Below are positions 41,058 to 51,272 of a stretch of 64,000 bases of DNA, one piece after another. The notes below the pieces were generated by a model that searched no databases, was not told where the DNA came from, and was given only the letters and a program-made list of their open reading frames with translations. The DNA comes from Rutpela maculata (lineage: Eukaryota; Arthropoda; Insecta; Coleoptera; Cerambycidae), in contig OW386292.2 of NCBI GenBank assembly GCA_936432065.2, forward strand, positions 99,281,829 to 99,345,828, in the 5' to 3' direction. Position numbers and translations under genes: made by a program. The number at the start of each line of letters is the position of its first letter. Within the stretch, counting starts at the first letter, position 1.

Positions 41058-41690
41058 ATCTGTGTGTATTACTTTTCATAAACACGCCTAAATATCTGAT
41101 TTATTTTTAAGGTGATTCAGTGAAAAATTAAAAGGGTCTTTGGGCGCATCCATAAAAAGTGCTGTGGTATAACCATACAGTGCGTTCTAGATGAAACGCA
41201 TCGGTTATCCTGAATATTCCAAAAACTTGTGACCACAAACTATTATATGTATTACATATACTTACTACCTGCTTTAGAATATACTTATTAATTTTGATTT
41301 CCTATTGTCAATATTTTGTTTAACTTGTCCATTAAAGAATGTGTCATACCTCAACTGTGGATTTCTTGAGTAAAATTCGTTTTGCTAAACATACCTTAGG
41401 ACCATGTCGCTTCCTTAAAAAGTTAAAATTTTTGTAACATCTCCCACTATTTACGCGATTGGATCTAAATTCGGTATATAGAGATTTTTGGGAATGCTAA
41501 GAACTGCCGTGTTAATAATTAAAACGAATAAAGTAGAGGGCGCTGGGAATTTTTATTGCTTGTTTTGTTTTGGTCATTATTTTGTTGAGGATAAACTTTC
41601 TAAAGTAATATTTTTTTTTTTCATGCAGCATTCAATTCTACGTAAAAATGGACTCGGGACTCCAAGAGATATCGTTGCCACCTTTGATTA
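41058..41690. other. no recognisable gene
   Basis: AT-rich. A TTTTTTTTTTCATGCAG acceptor-like tract lies at about 41610-41628, just before the rRNA fragment and the pogo-like piece. Confidence 0.4.
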
Positions 41691-41694
41691 GAAA

Positions 41695-41855
41695 GGATAC
41701 GGCCTTAGAGGCGTTCAGACAATCCCACGGATGGTAGCTTCGCACCATCGACCGCTCGAGTGAGTGTGTGAACCAAATGCCCGAACCTGTGGTTCCTCTC
41801 GTACTGATGCAGGACGAGCCATCATGTTTCACGATGGTCTAAACCCAACTCACGT
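41695..41855 (-). pseudogene. 28S rRNA fragment with deletions, minus strand
   Basis: The plus strand reads CTTAGAGGCGTTCAG, ATGGTAGCTTCGCACCATCG, GTGAACCAAATGCCCGAACC, GGTTCCTCTCGTACTG and CACGATGGTCTAAACCCAAC. These are the complement of the strongly conserved 3' region of eukaryotic large-subunit rRNA. Relative to arthropod 28S, two short blocks are missing (after GCAGG at about 41813 and after CATCA near 41824), and a few conserved bases are changed. It is therefore a dead, partial copy rather than an rRNA gene. It abuts the pogo-like fragment at 41860. Confidence 0.85.
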
Positions 41856-41859
41856 AATA

Positions 41860-42281
41860 CAAAAAGTTACGTATGATGGACAACCAAGAAAGCCACGTAT
41901 CGTATAAGTCTGTAACATTAGCAGCAAATAACGATATTATTTTTCTTGTTTTGCCTCCCCACACCAGCCACAAACTTCAACTATTGGATAAAGGGATCGT
42001 ATTACAAAACAGCATGTGATGAGCACTTATTGAGAACACCTAAACCAGTAACAATTTACGATGTTTCCCAATTGACAGGAAAATTTTATCCTTTGGCTTT
42101 CATAAAAAAAAAAACATTCAGTCTGGTTTTCGTGTTACAGGAATTTGGCCTTTAAATGAAAACATTTTTAGAGATGACGAGTTCTTTCCTGCATCTATTA
42201 CAGATCGGGAAGATCCAACTAAAATCGTAACTGATGCAAATCCTAGAATTGCCCCATCGACACCAGAATTGCTAAAATAAG
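41860..42281 (+). pseudogene. pogo/jerky-like (DDE_1) transposase, C-terminal part
   Basis: The frame LLMMDNQESHVSYKSVTLAA then NNDIIFLVLPPHTSHKLQLL carries the second catalytic Asp block (L-D-N-H/Q-x-S-H) and P-P-H-T-S-H-x-L-Q-x-L-D. After breaks come TIYDVSQLTGKFYPLAF, IQSGFRVTGIWPLNENIF and RDDEFFPASITDRED, with a stop at 42281. The F-x-x-T-G-I-W-P-L-N motif is typical of the end of the domain. The N-terminal half is absent, and the upstream neighbour is the rRNA fragment, which may have been inserted into or joined with this copy. Confidence 0.7.
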
Positions 42282-43385
42282 ATGATGCTGCTACAACCAA
42301 TACATTAATTTTTAATGTAACTAAAAAAACCGCTGCCCAAGGAATCACTACTTCCACATCCAGATTCTCTATCCAAGTCACTCACAACGAAAAAACTTTG
42401 TGTGAAAATAATTGTTTATGGAACTTTAATAATATAATATTTGAAATCCTCTACCCCAAAAACCCATAAAACGATACCCCACATCGGTAGTGGGGTGGGG
42501 GGTGGTGATAGAGGGGTGATAGTGGGGGGTGGATGAAGTAAAAAAATATTTTGAGGTTTCTGGTTCCTGTATATACACTAAATCACAATTTTTTTCATCT
42601 CCTTTAATAAGGGGGTGGGGGTGGTAATGGGGGTGGCTAATGCCAAAATTTTTTTTGAGACCTTAGCTTCTCTTGTATATACTAAATACCAATTTTATGG
42701 ACTCTTACCTGCTTGATTGACCTATTTACCCCAAATTTACCCCAATTTACCCCCCAACCCTTCGACGGAACAAGATGAAAATATAATCTAGTTCTAGATC
42801 TCGATGAAGTACATATGTGTACCAAATTTCAAGTCAATATCTTAAACGGTTCCAGAGTAAACGTGCGCACAAAAAAAAAGTTACAGACAGACCGACAGAA
42901 TTTTTTTTTCGCTCAAACTTAAAATCTCGACGTTTCATGACATTTTAAGTCCATTTGGACAATAAAAATTTTTAAAAATTTTCTTGTCGTTACTATACTT
43001 CCACTGGACGTGGAAGTAATTTTTCCAGGTACTTTTAATTTTCTGTACTTTACATTTATAGTAGTATTTCATTACAATAAATATTCTGAAAATTTCTAAT
43101 TTCAGTATTTTCTGGCTTAGTCCTGACCTTATTATTAAACAGAGATTAGCTGATCCATGGTATATTGTACCGGACTCCAGTAACCTTGGACTACTTCAAG
43201 AGTAAAAAATACATGTTTTTTACATTTTTTTTAACTTTGTATTCATTTTCTAATTGGTACAGTATAATGGCACATTATTTTCAATTCTAAATTATGCCTA
43301 CAGATATTTAAAAAAGTCATTTAAAAAATTCAGCCCGAGGCACAAGACTTTCCCCTACGCATTTTACAAATTCGTAGAGAAGGAA
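42282..43385. repeat. non-coding repeat sequence with a G-rich block
   Basis: 42492-42529 has four G runs (4, 6, 4 and 6 bases) with short spacers, and a second G-rich block lies at 42609-42645 after a similar phrase (ATATACACTAAATCACAATT versus ATATACTAAATACCAATTTT), so the unit is duplicated. Further on is ACAGACAGACCGACAG and, at about 42997-43018, an ACTTCCAC/GTGGAAGT stem. Nothing coding. Confidence 0.5.
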
Positions 43386-43389
43386 AAAC

Positions 43390-44098
43390 ATAAATAATCA
43401 TAATGGAATTAAAAAGTTGGCACATAATTGTGGCAACTTTCTAGATAAAGCATTCGGGGATAAGTTTGTCTGCGATGTAAAAACTGAAGCTGTACTTCGA
43501 AAGTTAAAGGATATATATTTAACTTTTAGTAAAGCTGTAGCAAAAAGTATGGAGAGTACAGTAGTTCAAATATTAGTTATTACAATCTGGAAATCTTAAT
43601 ACTGTGTCATATAATCAGAGATTTAAGTTTTTCAACAATATGATAGTTAATCTAGTCATTCAAAAATGTATGCGAGAGTGCAGTATAAAGAATGTTAAAG
43701 GTGTGAAAGATTACTCGATCAGGAAAATTGTCAGCATGTCAATAGGAGTGCTACATTTGTAAAAAAAAAAAAGGGCACACGTCGAGGAAATGTAGACAGT
43801 CACAGTCGAAAGTCAAACTGGTAGAAGGAGAAAAAACCGAAAGAGGGATAAGAAGTTGAAGAATATGTGTTGGGGCAAATTAATAAAGTTGAAGATAGTG
43901 AGTCGCAGTTGGTGAAACTCAAAGTTAATGGAGTGATCAATGGAAATAGACAACAGAGCTTGTCGTAATGTCATGCATGTAAGTGAATTTGAAAAGAATT
44001 TTTGGTCCAATAAATTAGACAAACCAAAATTTAAATTAAAATCAGTATCTGGAAAACCACTGCCTCTAGTAGATTCCTTTGATATAGAAATGTAATGC
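43390..44098 (+). pseudogene. Gypsy (Mag-like) gag and protease remnant
   Basis: The frame AHNCGNFLDKAFGDKFVCDV then KTEAVLRKLKDIYLTFSKAV and AKSMEST matches the end of Mag-type gag proteins (G-x-x-L-x-x-x-x-x-D-x-F-V-C-G-I-x-x-E...L-T-F-x-K-A...A-x-S-M-E). A zinc knuckle CYICKKKKGHTSRKC follows at about 43749, with five instead of four residues before His because of an A-run slip. The protease start gives GQINKVEDSESQLVKLKVNG, MEIDNRACRNVMHVSEFE and KFKLKSVSGKPLPLV. The catalytic DTGA is changed to DNRA. The copy ends at about 44098. Confidence 0.65.
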
Positions 44099-44149
44099 AA
44101 TAATTATACAAAAAAATTGAACATCACTGCCTAGCCAACCAGAGACAGT

Positions 44150-44440
44150 TGCAAACGTTCGGCCGCAGAAAACAGGAAACCGGCACGGCGCGCGACGGCT
44201 CGTTATAATCCCGTATATAACTCCATTAGAGCAATTGCCAGATTTATTCCGAAAGCGGCCAAATCGTGGACGAAGTTTAGCTTGCGAGTCGAACGCGTCT
44301 GCGATCCCGGTAAACCAGTCACTACAAACTGTCCAGCAAACATTAATGATCGGTAAAATGTCGGCCTTAAGTCGTTAACGGCGGCTTGATGTCCTTGTCG
44401 GCGTGCAGGTAATGGCTAAATTAACACCAGCATCAGCATT
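44150..44440 (+). repeat. GC-rich segment sharing about 100 bp with 59880-59990
   Basis: CGCGTCTGCGATCCCGGTAA and ACCAGTCACTA at about 44300 are identical to 59940-59970, and the 70 bases before are clearly related. In both copies the same frame reads ARFIPKA / VRFVPKA, then a W-T-x-F-x-L-R segment and ERVCDPGKPVT / QRVCDPGKPVT. The frame ends at a stop at 44356 here and continues to 60095 in the other copy. Confidence 0.6.
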
Positions 44441-44985
44441 GCTATAGAGGTAAATTGATGGCATTTTCATAAAGGCCCTTTAATTGGGTTTCTGTAGCTT
44501 CACCGATAAATATTGCCGACACTGGACCGAAATCGGGCCTTTTCGACAAAATTTTAAGTTGAGCAGATTGGCTATGGTGATTGATAATTAATTTAGCTTG
44601 TAACGTTGGTAACCATTGATTGTCGAATGCCGTTTTTTTATCGTGGTATGTTGCAGGTTAGACAGATGCTTTGTAAATTTTTTAGAATTAGAAGATCCAG
44701 TGTAGTGTGGCTATAATTTTTCGTGTTGTGTATTGTTCAATTCTTTTATTTACTGGCTCATTTAATATGGGTATACGTTTCAATTTTTCTTTACTGTATA
44801 TTAATACTAGTTTAATCAAATTCAGAACTTGCAAAAATCATCTTAAAAAAAAGTCGACGACAAATCAATTGCTTAATTAAAGAAAAAGTAATAAATATTT
44901 TGTCAGCGATCCAAACTAAAGTTCATCTTGACTAGTTCCCAAGTATCAAGCTCCGAAGTGTCCAAAGAAGCCAATGACCCTGATC
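44441..44985. other. no recognisable gene
   Basis: AT-rich between the GC-rich segment and the Tnp2-like fragment. Nothing coding is seen. Confidence 0.4.
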
Positions 44986-44989
44986 CCTG

Positions 44990-45300
44990 AACAATTCTGA
45001 AGTTTTTTACAATAGTGATACTGATGATGGTAGTCAATATGATGAAAATGATACGGAAAATGATTCAGGAAATTTTTAGTGACCTTGAAAATCCAAAAAG
45101 ATAACGGTGAAACCAACAAAATAGTTGCAAATGCGACTGAAGTTAGATATGAGCAGATAAGTAATAGTTCAATTTTGAAAAAATGGTCGTTACAAAATAA
45201 TGTAATACATTCAGCTCTTTCTCAGTTGTTAAAATAGTTAAAAACTAATCCAAATTTGCAAAATTTACCTTCAAATTCTAGAACATTACTCGGAACTCCT
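44990..45300 (+). pseudogene. Tnp2-like (EnSpm/CACTA-type?) transposase, left piece
   Basis: An acidic stretch (SDTDDGSQYDENDTEND) is followed, after breaks, by ILKKWSLQNNVIHSALSQLL and LKTNPNLQNLPSNSRTLLGT. In insect and cnidarian TE proteins the order acidic segment, W-A-x-x-x-N-I-x-H-x-A-L-x-x-L-L, then LP-x-D-S-R-T-L-L-x-T-P-R precedes a YYHFGL and NIDGLP domain. That next domain is present at 49741, on the far side of a Gypsy insertion. Assignment to EnSpm/Tnp2 rests on similarity of the NIDGLP-type motif to Tnp2 proteins and is tentative. Confidence 0.5.
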
Positions 45301-45883
45301 CCTAGAAATTTTTTATTCTCAAATTCTGATGCACACAATGTATTGCTACCTCTTAATGAAAAAACGGCTATAAAACGGTTTGCTGATGGACTTCGTAATC
45401 CCAAAATTGGTACGATTGTGTCAGCTAGAAATTTTTCATCTCTGAATGAAGCAATTAGGGCGGCTCAAGATGAAGAAATTTCACAGAATGATAATTCCCA
45501 AATTATGACTTTTTCTAGTAGGGGTAGATTTTTTTAATTCTAGAGGTTTTAATCATAATAGACGAGGACGCAGAGGCTTTAATTCTTATCGAAATTTTAA
45601 TACAAATTTAAATTCAGCCAGATTAAATACAAATACACCGAGTCATATTAACACGAGTATGAATAATAATAGGTATAGACAGGAAAGTTCGAATCAGCGT
45701 TTCAACAGAAATAGTAGAAATACTAGAGGCCGACAATCACAATATATGTCAAGGTCAGGAAATGTTTATTTTGCTGAAAATGTTGAACCAGGCCAGAATC
45801 AAAGCAGCTCATCTTCCATTTCAAATAATGATAGTAATTCTAATAATGGCTTAAACCAGTTTTTTCGAGACTGCCATAGATAA
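45301..45883 (+). pseudogene. element B gag, C-terminal half
   Basis: The first frame reads LPLNEKTAIKRFADGLRNPK, IGTIVSARNFSSLNEAIRAA and QDEEIS, the end of a gag domain (F-x-x-G-L-R ... A-R ... L-x-E-A-I-x-x-A). It stops at 45537. After a shift, an asparagine- and arginine-rich tail (NRNSRNTRGRQSQYMSRSGN, then VYFAENVEPG) runs to a stop at 45881. No zinc knuckle is seen; arginine/glycine-rich tails can replace it in some lineages. Confidence 0.65.
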
Positions 45884-45948
45884 ACAAATTTATATATGTA
45901 ATGATGTATGCATGAGTTCGATTAAATGTTGTATGAGGGTACACATAT

Positions 45949-48321
45949 GTGATTTTGGATTTAGAAGGAGTTCAATTAAAAGCAAAATTTTACATATTCA
46001 AAAATCTTCCTTGTAAGAGTGATGGTATAATAGGTTACGATTTTCTGAAAAAATTCCATGCAACAATTAATTTTGAACATAATAAATTGTCATTAATTGT
46101 CGAGGATAAAGAAGTTATAACTGAATTGCATTCAAATAACAATCATATGTTGACAATCCCCCCAAGGTGTGAGATGATTCAGTTCTTACCTACAAGCATG
46201 CAGGATGACTGTGTGGTAATGTCGAAAGAGTTATGTCAAGGAGTGATAATGGGTGGAAGTATTGCGAGACCAGATAATGGGAAAATTCCAGTGAGAATAT
46301 TAAATACTAGAAATGAAGAAGTACGCCTGAACAATTGCATTCAGGTGACTGAAAAGCTAAATTTGTATGAGTTTTGTGAATTTGGAAGGAATGAGGTATC
46401 AGTTAACAGAGTTAAGGAATTGTTTAAATTATTAAAATTAAATTATTTAAATAAAGAGGAACAGATATCAATTGAAAATATTTGTGCAAAATATTCCGAT
46501 ATATTTCATTTACCTCATGATAAGCTAACAAGAGCAAGGCTATATAAACAAACTATTTCGCTAAAGGAAAATGTTACACCCGCTTATGTAAAGCCTTATA
46601 GACTTCCACATTCTCAAAAAGTTGAAATTGAAAAACAAGTACAAAAGATGCATGAAGAAGGAATAATTGAACAATCACAGAGTGAATGGTCCTCGCCAAT
46701 TCTATTGGTGCCAAAGAAAATGGACAATAGCGGAGAGAAGAAATGCAGATTAGTAGTCGATTATAGATTGTTGAATCAAAGAATTCAAGATGATAAATTC
46801 CCATTGCCAAATATATCCGAAATACTTGATTCTCTTTCTAATGCTATGTATTTTTCTCATTTAGACTTAAGTCAGGGCTATTATCAAGTGGAATTAGATG
46901 AGAATAGTAGGAAATATACTGCTTTTACTGCTGGTGGCGGTCAATGGCAGATGACTAGGTTACCTATGGGCCTTAAAACAAGTCCAAGTTGTTTTTCTCG
47001 TTTAATGACTGTTGCTATGGCGGGTCTTAATTATGAAAGATGTTTTGTTTATTTAGATGATCTCATTGTTTTTGGTAGAAATTTACATGATCATAATAAA
47101 AATCTTCTCAGCGTGTTCAAACGTCTTCAAGCTACCAACTTAAAGCTCAATCCAAGTAAATGTGAATTCTTGAAAAAAGAAATTCTTTATCTTGGACACC
47201 TTATAACTTCGAGCGGCATTTTACCAGATCCAGGTAAAATTAAAACCTTGCAGGAATATCCAGTGCCAAAAGATGCGGAAGAAGTTAAACGGTTCATTGC
47301 TTTTGCTAATTACTATAGGAAATTTATTCCAAATTTTGCTAAAAAAGCGAATAGCTTAAATAGACTATGTAGAAAAGATGTGAACTTTGAGTGGACAGAA
47401 GAGTGTCAAAATTCATTTTTAGCATTGAAAAAAGCCTTAATTGAACCTCCTGTATTAGATTATCCAGATTTCTCAGATAGTAATGAATTTATTGTGCAAA
47501 CTGATGCGTCTAACGTAGCTTTTGGGTCTTTACTCTTAAATAAAAATAACAAGCCTGTAGCTTACGCAAGTCGAAGTTTAAACAAAGCTGAAGTTAACTA
47601 TCCTACGGTACAAAAAGAAATGGCTGCTTTAGTATGGGCCATAAGGCATTTTAGGCCATATTTGTATGGTAAACGATTTACGCTAAGGACGGACCATAAG
47701 CCCTTAGTGTATCTATTCAACATGACCGATCCATCAAGTCGTCTAACTAAATTTCGGTTATGTCTGGAAGAGTATGATTTTGATGTTGAGTATATAAAAG
47801 GTAGTGAGAATGTCACGGCTGATGCTTTATCTAGAATTGTGATAACATCGGACGAATTGAAAAAAATGAATGAAAATCTGATAGCAGTTATGACTAGGGC
47901 ACAAGCAAAAACGGAAAATAGAGATTTAGACAGAAGGGATGAGGGTATCAATAGCGTTCGGCCTGATCAACCAGACGTTGTCGAAATTCTCAAACGACCA
48001 AAGGATTGTATAGAATTAAAAATAATGTCAGAAAAGGAGAATAGTCAAATCAAATGCTTAGAACATGTATCAACAAAATCTGGAAGTTTTTATTTTGTTC
48101 CTTCTCTTTCAATGCTTTGCTTGAATCCATATACTCGATCAACATTGACGCAAGACGTATTGTTGAGAGATTTGGCGTTCATATGTGCAGAAATAAATAT
48201 TCGCGAATTAGTTGTTATTAAAGAGGAAAATAATATGCAAATGATTAAAAAGCTAGCTAGCGCAATAAAAAAAAATTCTAAGGCAAAAGAGTATATATAT
48301 ATCCTAAAATATGCATTGTAA
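45949..48321 (+). CDS. element B pol: protease end, reverse transcriptase, RNase H
   Basis: A 790-codon open frame. Residues 1-40 (FKNLPCKSDGIIGYDFLKKF) are the last part of the aspartic protease; its catalytic DTG region is missing. RT covers about 200-440 with LVVDYRLLNQ (269-278), FSHLDLSQGYYQVEL (catalytic Asp 306), TRLPMGLKTSPSCF and FVYLDDLIVF (YLDD 368-371). RNase H covers about 510-640: IVQTDASNVAFGSLL (Asp 519), YPTVQKEMAALVWA (Glu 557) and LRTDHKPLVYL (Asp 582), all catalytic residues in place. A 150-residue tail follows. The frame ends in a stop at 48321, where a TA repeat (about 48291-48301) separates it from the integrase frame. Confidence 0.9.
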   Translation: MILDLEGVQLKAKFYIFKNLPCKSDGIIGYDFLKKFHATINFEHNKLSLIVEDKEVITELHSNNNHMLTIPPRCEMIQFLPTSMQDDCVVMSKELCQGVIMGGSIARPDNGKIPVRILNTRNEEVRLNNCIQVTEKLNLYEFCEFGRNEVSVNRVKELFKLLKLNYLNKEEQISIENICAKYSDIFHLPHDKLTRARLYKQTISLKENVTPAYVKPYRLPHSQKVEIEKQVQKMHEEGIIEQSQSEWSSPILLVPKKMDNSGEKKCRLVVDYRLLNQRIQDDKFPLPNISEILDSLSNAMYFSHLDLSQGYYQVELDENSRKYTAFTAGGGQWQMTRLPMGLKTSPSCFSRLMTVAMAGLNYERCFVYLDDLIVFGRNLHDHNKNLLSVFKRLQATNLKLNPSKCEFLKKEILYLGHLITSSGILPDPGKIKTLQEYPVPKDAEEVKRFIAFANYYRKFIPNFAKKANSLNRLCRKDVNFEWTEECQNSFLALKKALIEPPVLDYPDFSDSNEFIVQTDASNVAFGSLLLNKNNKPVAYASRSLNKAEVNYPTVQKEMAALVWAIRHFRPYLYGKRFTLRTDHKPLVYLFNMTDPSSRLTKFRLCLEEYDFDVEYIKGSENVTADALSRIVITSDELKKMNENLIAVMTRAQAKTENRDLDRRDEGINSVRPDQPDVVEILKRPKDCIELKIMSEKENSQIKCLEHVSTKSGSFYFVPSLSMLCLNPYTRSTLTQDVLLRDLAFICAEINIRELVVIKEENNMQMIKKLASAIKKNSKAKEYIYILKYAL

Positions 48322-48329
48322 AAGGTATT

Positions 48330-49376
48330 AAAAGAGTAACGGACGAAGAAACAAAAAGGTTGATACTAAACGATTTCCACTTACTTCCAACGAGCGGACA
48401 TGCAGGTATTAATCGCATGGTAAATAATATAAGAAAATATTATTTCTGGTCAGGTATTCACAAAGATGTTACTAATTTTGTAAAGAAATGTGATGATTGT
48501 CAAAGACATAAATATTGTAAAAACACCAAAGAACCAATGGTAATCACATCTACTGCCACATCAGCTTTCCAAAAAATTTTTCTTGATATTGTAGGTCCCT
48601 TAGAAAGAGACATTGAAAATAATTCTTATATACTCACTCTTCAATGCGAACTGACGAAATTTGTAGAAGCCTATCCACTAACATCAAAAGATTCTGTAAC
48701 AGTAGCAAAGAGTTTCGTAGAAAATTTCGTATTACGCTATGGAATTCCTCAGCAAATTGCCACAGATAAAGGAGCAGAATTCATTTCAGAAACAATGAAT
48801 GAAGTCTTTCAACTTTTAAATATTAGCAAAATAAATTCAACAGCGTATCATCACGAAAGCATAGGAGCTCTAGAAAACTCTCATAAGGTCTTAGGTGCTT
48901 ATTTAAGAATGCAAACACAAAATCACAGTGTTTCTTGGAGTATGTGGTTACCATACTGGAGTTTTTCATATAACACAACTGTTCACACAGAAACAAAATA
49001 TACTCCATTCGAATTAGTTTTTGGGAAACCATGTAACATCCCAAATAATTTAAAGAATACAGTAGATCCTTTATATAGCTTTGATAACTATCCACTAGAG
49101 CTTAAATATAGATTGCAAACTGCACAAAATGATGCTAGGAATAATTTACTGTTAGGTAAAGAGAAAAGAAAATGTAATTATGATAAGACTACAAACTCTG
49201 TTAGTTATATAAAAGGTGATTTAGTGCTAGTGAAAAGTGAAGTCGGTAATAAATTAACGCCACTATTTGACGGACCTTACGAAGTAATTGAAGAATTACC
49301 TACCAACGTAAAAATAACAAAAAACTCTAAAGAAGTAATAGTACATAAGAATAGAACAAAGCCATACTTTAGATAA
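48330..49376 (+). CDS. element B integrase
   Basis: From the first Met at 48360 the frame has 338 codons, and coding similarity (KRVTDEETKRLIL) continues upstream to the pol break. The HHCC zinc domain is His7, His14, Cys44, Cys47. The core has FLDIVGP (Asp76), IATDKGAEF (Asp136) and HESIGALENSHK (Glu172). The last two acids are separated by 35 residues, as in the DD35E pattern. The C-terminal part carries LFDGPYEVIEELPTNVKI, a GPY/F module, and ends VHKNRTKPYF. No chromodomain is present. The protein would insert the cDNA copy. The only damage seen is the frame change between it and pol. Confidence 0.9.
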   Translation, partial: KRVTDEETKRLILNDFHLLPTSGHAGINRMVNNIRKYYFWSGIHKDVTNFVKKCDDCQRHKYCKNTKEPMVITSTATSAFQKIFLDIVGPLERDIENNSYILTLQCELTKFVEAYPLTSKDSVTVAKSFVENFVLRYGIPQQIATDKGAEFISETMNEVFQLLNISKINSTAYHHESIGALENSHKVLGAYLRMQTQNHSVSWSMWLPYWSFSYNTTVHTETKYTPFELVFGKPCNIPNNLKNTVDPLYSFDNYPLELKYRLQTAQNDARNNLLLGKEKRKCNYDKTTNSVSYIKGDLVLVKSEVGNKLTPLFDGPYEVIEELPTNVKITKNSKEVIVHKNRTKPYFR

Positions 49377-49486
49377 TATTTTATTTAGTATTTTAGTTTT
49401 AATGCGTACTATCTTATTGGCCAGGGCCCAGGCAATCAGTTAACTAATCAATTAATTAATTATTAGTAGTAACATTAATTAATTTT

Positions 49487-49740
49487 AAAAAAAGGGGGAA
49501 GGTGTGGTGTAAGCCTACCTTAACTGTATACATAGCTTAAGTGTTTAGATAAATAAAATATATTAATTAGTAGAATAAGCAAACTTATGTGTCGAAATTA
49601 GGACATCATGCCACGAGCTAGGGGGCATTGATTTAGTGTATTAGTATTGTAGAAGAAGGTATGGTGAATAAACGATAACCAGAAGTTACAGAATAAAGAG
49701 TATTATTTTATTAACTTTGGCAAGATGTACCCAGATTGCA
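49487..49740 (+). repeat. element B polypurine tract and 3' LTR
   Basis: AAAAAAAGGGGGAAGG at 49487-49502 is the polypurine tract that primes plus-strand DNA. It is followed directly by TGTGGTGTAAGCCTACC, starting with TG as LTRs do. A TATA-like AAATAAAATATATTAA is at about 49551 and an AATAAA at about 49668. The LTR end is uncertain (candidates 49722 or 49739, both CA). Transposase sequence resumes by about 49745. No matching 5' LTR is found. Confidence 0.65.
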
Positions 49741-50130
49741 CCAGCGAATAAATCAAATATTACAGGAGATGGTCATTTTCATTATTTTGGCTTAAAAACT
49801 AGTATTTTAAAAATGTTCAAGAAGTACAAAGATAATAATTATGAATATCATCTTGATTTCAATATAGATGGACTTTCAATTCATAAAAGAAACATTTTGG
49901 ACAATTCTATGTGTCATTGTTTATCCAAATGAACCATCATTTGTTGTTGCTATATGGTCTGGTGTAGGTAAACCTCCATCAAATGATGAATTCTGAATTT
50001 ATATTAGAGTTGCGTAATTACTTAAATAACGGTATTCGTCCTGAGAATATAGTAATTAGAAAAACTTGTCGAGTTTTTTGTGATACCCAGCTCGGAATTA
50101 TACAGTGCGTGTAAATGCTGATTAGGCATG
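49741..50130 (+). pseudogene. Tnp2-like transposase, right piece
   Basis: The frame SNITGDGHFHYFGLKTSILK followed by YHLDFNIDGLSIHK carries the Y-H-F-G-L and N-I-D-G-L-P motifs expected after the RTLLGTP of the left piece. After breaks, NEPSFVVAIWSGVGKPPSND (49930-49990) and FFCDTQLGIIQ-like residues (about 50080) continue the family pattern (F-V-V-x-L-x-x-G-x-x-K-P, then a C-D-A-P-A-type block). Several frame breaks. Downstream the sequence changes to a GC-richer region. Confidence 0.5.
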
Positions 50131-50419
50131 TACATTCACGTAGCGCGAGAGATATGACAACCTAGCAACAGCAAACTCGCCCGTCAGCGGCATAGATTAA
50201 AGAGTCGGCGCTAGACACTGAAGCATCCCAACTCTCAGTTATTTCATTTCAGCCAGCTGGCACTCGCGATGTTGCACTTCTTACTCCCTATGTCTAGCCC
50301 GCCACTACACACACTGTATAAAGAATGCTAAAACTCATAATTGACCTATTTCACGTTAGAAATTCTGGTAAAAACTAGGTTGGTATCACTAAAAGTAGTA
50401 AAAAATCACTGCACATGTT

Positions 50420-51272
50420 AACCATACATGTGTGCCCACACCGCTCCGGCCGTCTGTTTTGCAAGAAAACCATAACGTTCCGTCTGCTGGACACATGGGG
50501 ATAGCTAAAACAATAGCCTGTGTCGCACGCCAGTATTACTGGCCTAGTATGCTCCGTGATGTTGCCAAATATGTGAGAAACTGTATACAGTGCCAGAGAT
50601 ACAAAGTTCCACAGTGACAACCTCCCGGAACCATGCAACCGTCAGCCAACAAACAACCGTGGGAAACCGTCAGTACCGATTTAGTAGGACCGTTACCTCG
50701 ATCCGGTAAGGGGAATAACTACTTAGTTGTTTTCCAGAATCGCTACCAAATAGGTCCAGTGCCGGCCACTACGAAGTGCTACTGCCCGCAACTTAGTCAA
50801 GCTCTATATGATGACATCATAACCCGTTTCGGATGTCCCCGTACCAGCATTACCGACAATGGATCTCAATATGACAGCCAAACCTTTCGGGCACTGCTGA
50901 AAGAATTTGATGTTCAACACTGCCGCCATACACGCCGCTAGCCAATCCGGTAGAACGAGCTAACCACACCGTCAAAACCATGATCGCAGAATATTGTGAG
51001 CAGGACCGCCGCAAATGGGATCAGAACTTGAGTGCTTTGCACCTAGCCATCAACAGCTCAAAACATGAATCCACTGGATTCTTTCCCGCGTTCTTGAATT
51101 TCGGCCGAGAACTATCAGTCTTTCAAACCGAAAACCGAAGAACAACAGCACTGAATGAAAACACCGACGGAATCACCGACACCGACGCTGACACCAGATA
51201 TCACCCACGCATACACAGCGGGTAGAGAAACTCAAGCTAGTACGAATCAAACTTGCACAAGCATTTGGAACT
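50420..51272 (+). pseudogene. Gypsy-type integrase (element C), zinc domain and core
   Basis: Frames give NVPSAGHMGIAKTIACVARQ, YYWPSMLRDVAKYVRNCIQC (HHCC domain), PWETVSTDLVGPLPRSGKGN (first Asp), YDDIITRFGCPRTSITDNGS (second Asp) and, after a shift at about 50940, ANPVERANHTVKTMIAEYCE (Glu) with NLSALHLAINSSKHESTGFF and PAFLNFGREL. A stop at 50615 and two shifts break it. GC content is well above that of neighbouring elements. The C-terminal domain continues at 52051, beyond an inserted TIR element. Confidence 0.75.

Larger units (their letters stand above)
45301..49740 (+). mobile_element. Gypsy-type LTR retrotransposon (element B), 5' deleted, one 3' LTR
   Basis: Starts inside gag, continues through protease remnant, RT, RNase H and integrase, then a polypurine tract and LTR-like sequence. 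It lies between two pieces of one Tnp2-like transposase. No 5' LTR, leader or gag N-terminus is present, so the left boundary is a deletion or truncation and no TSD can be shown. It is the best preserved element in the window. Confidence 0.75.
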
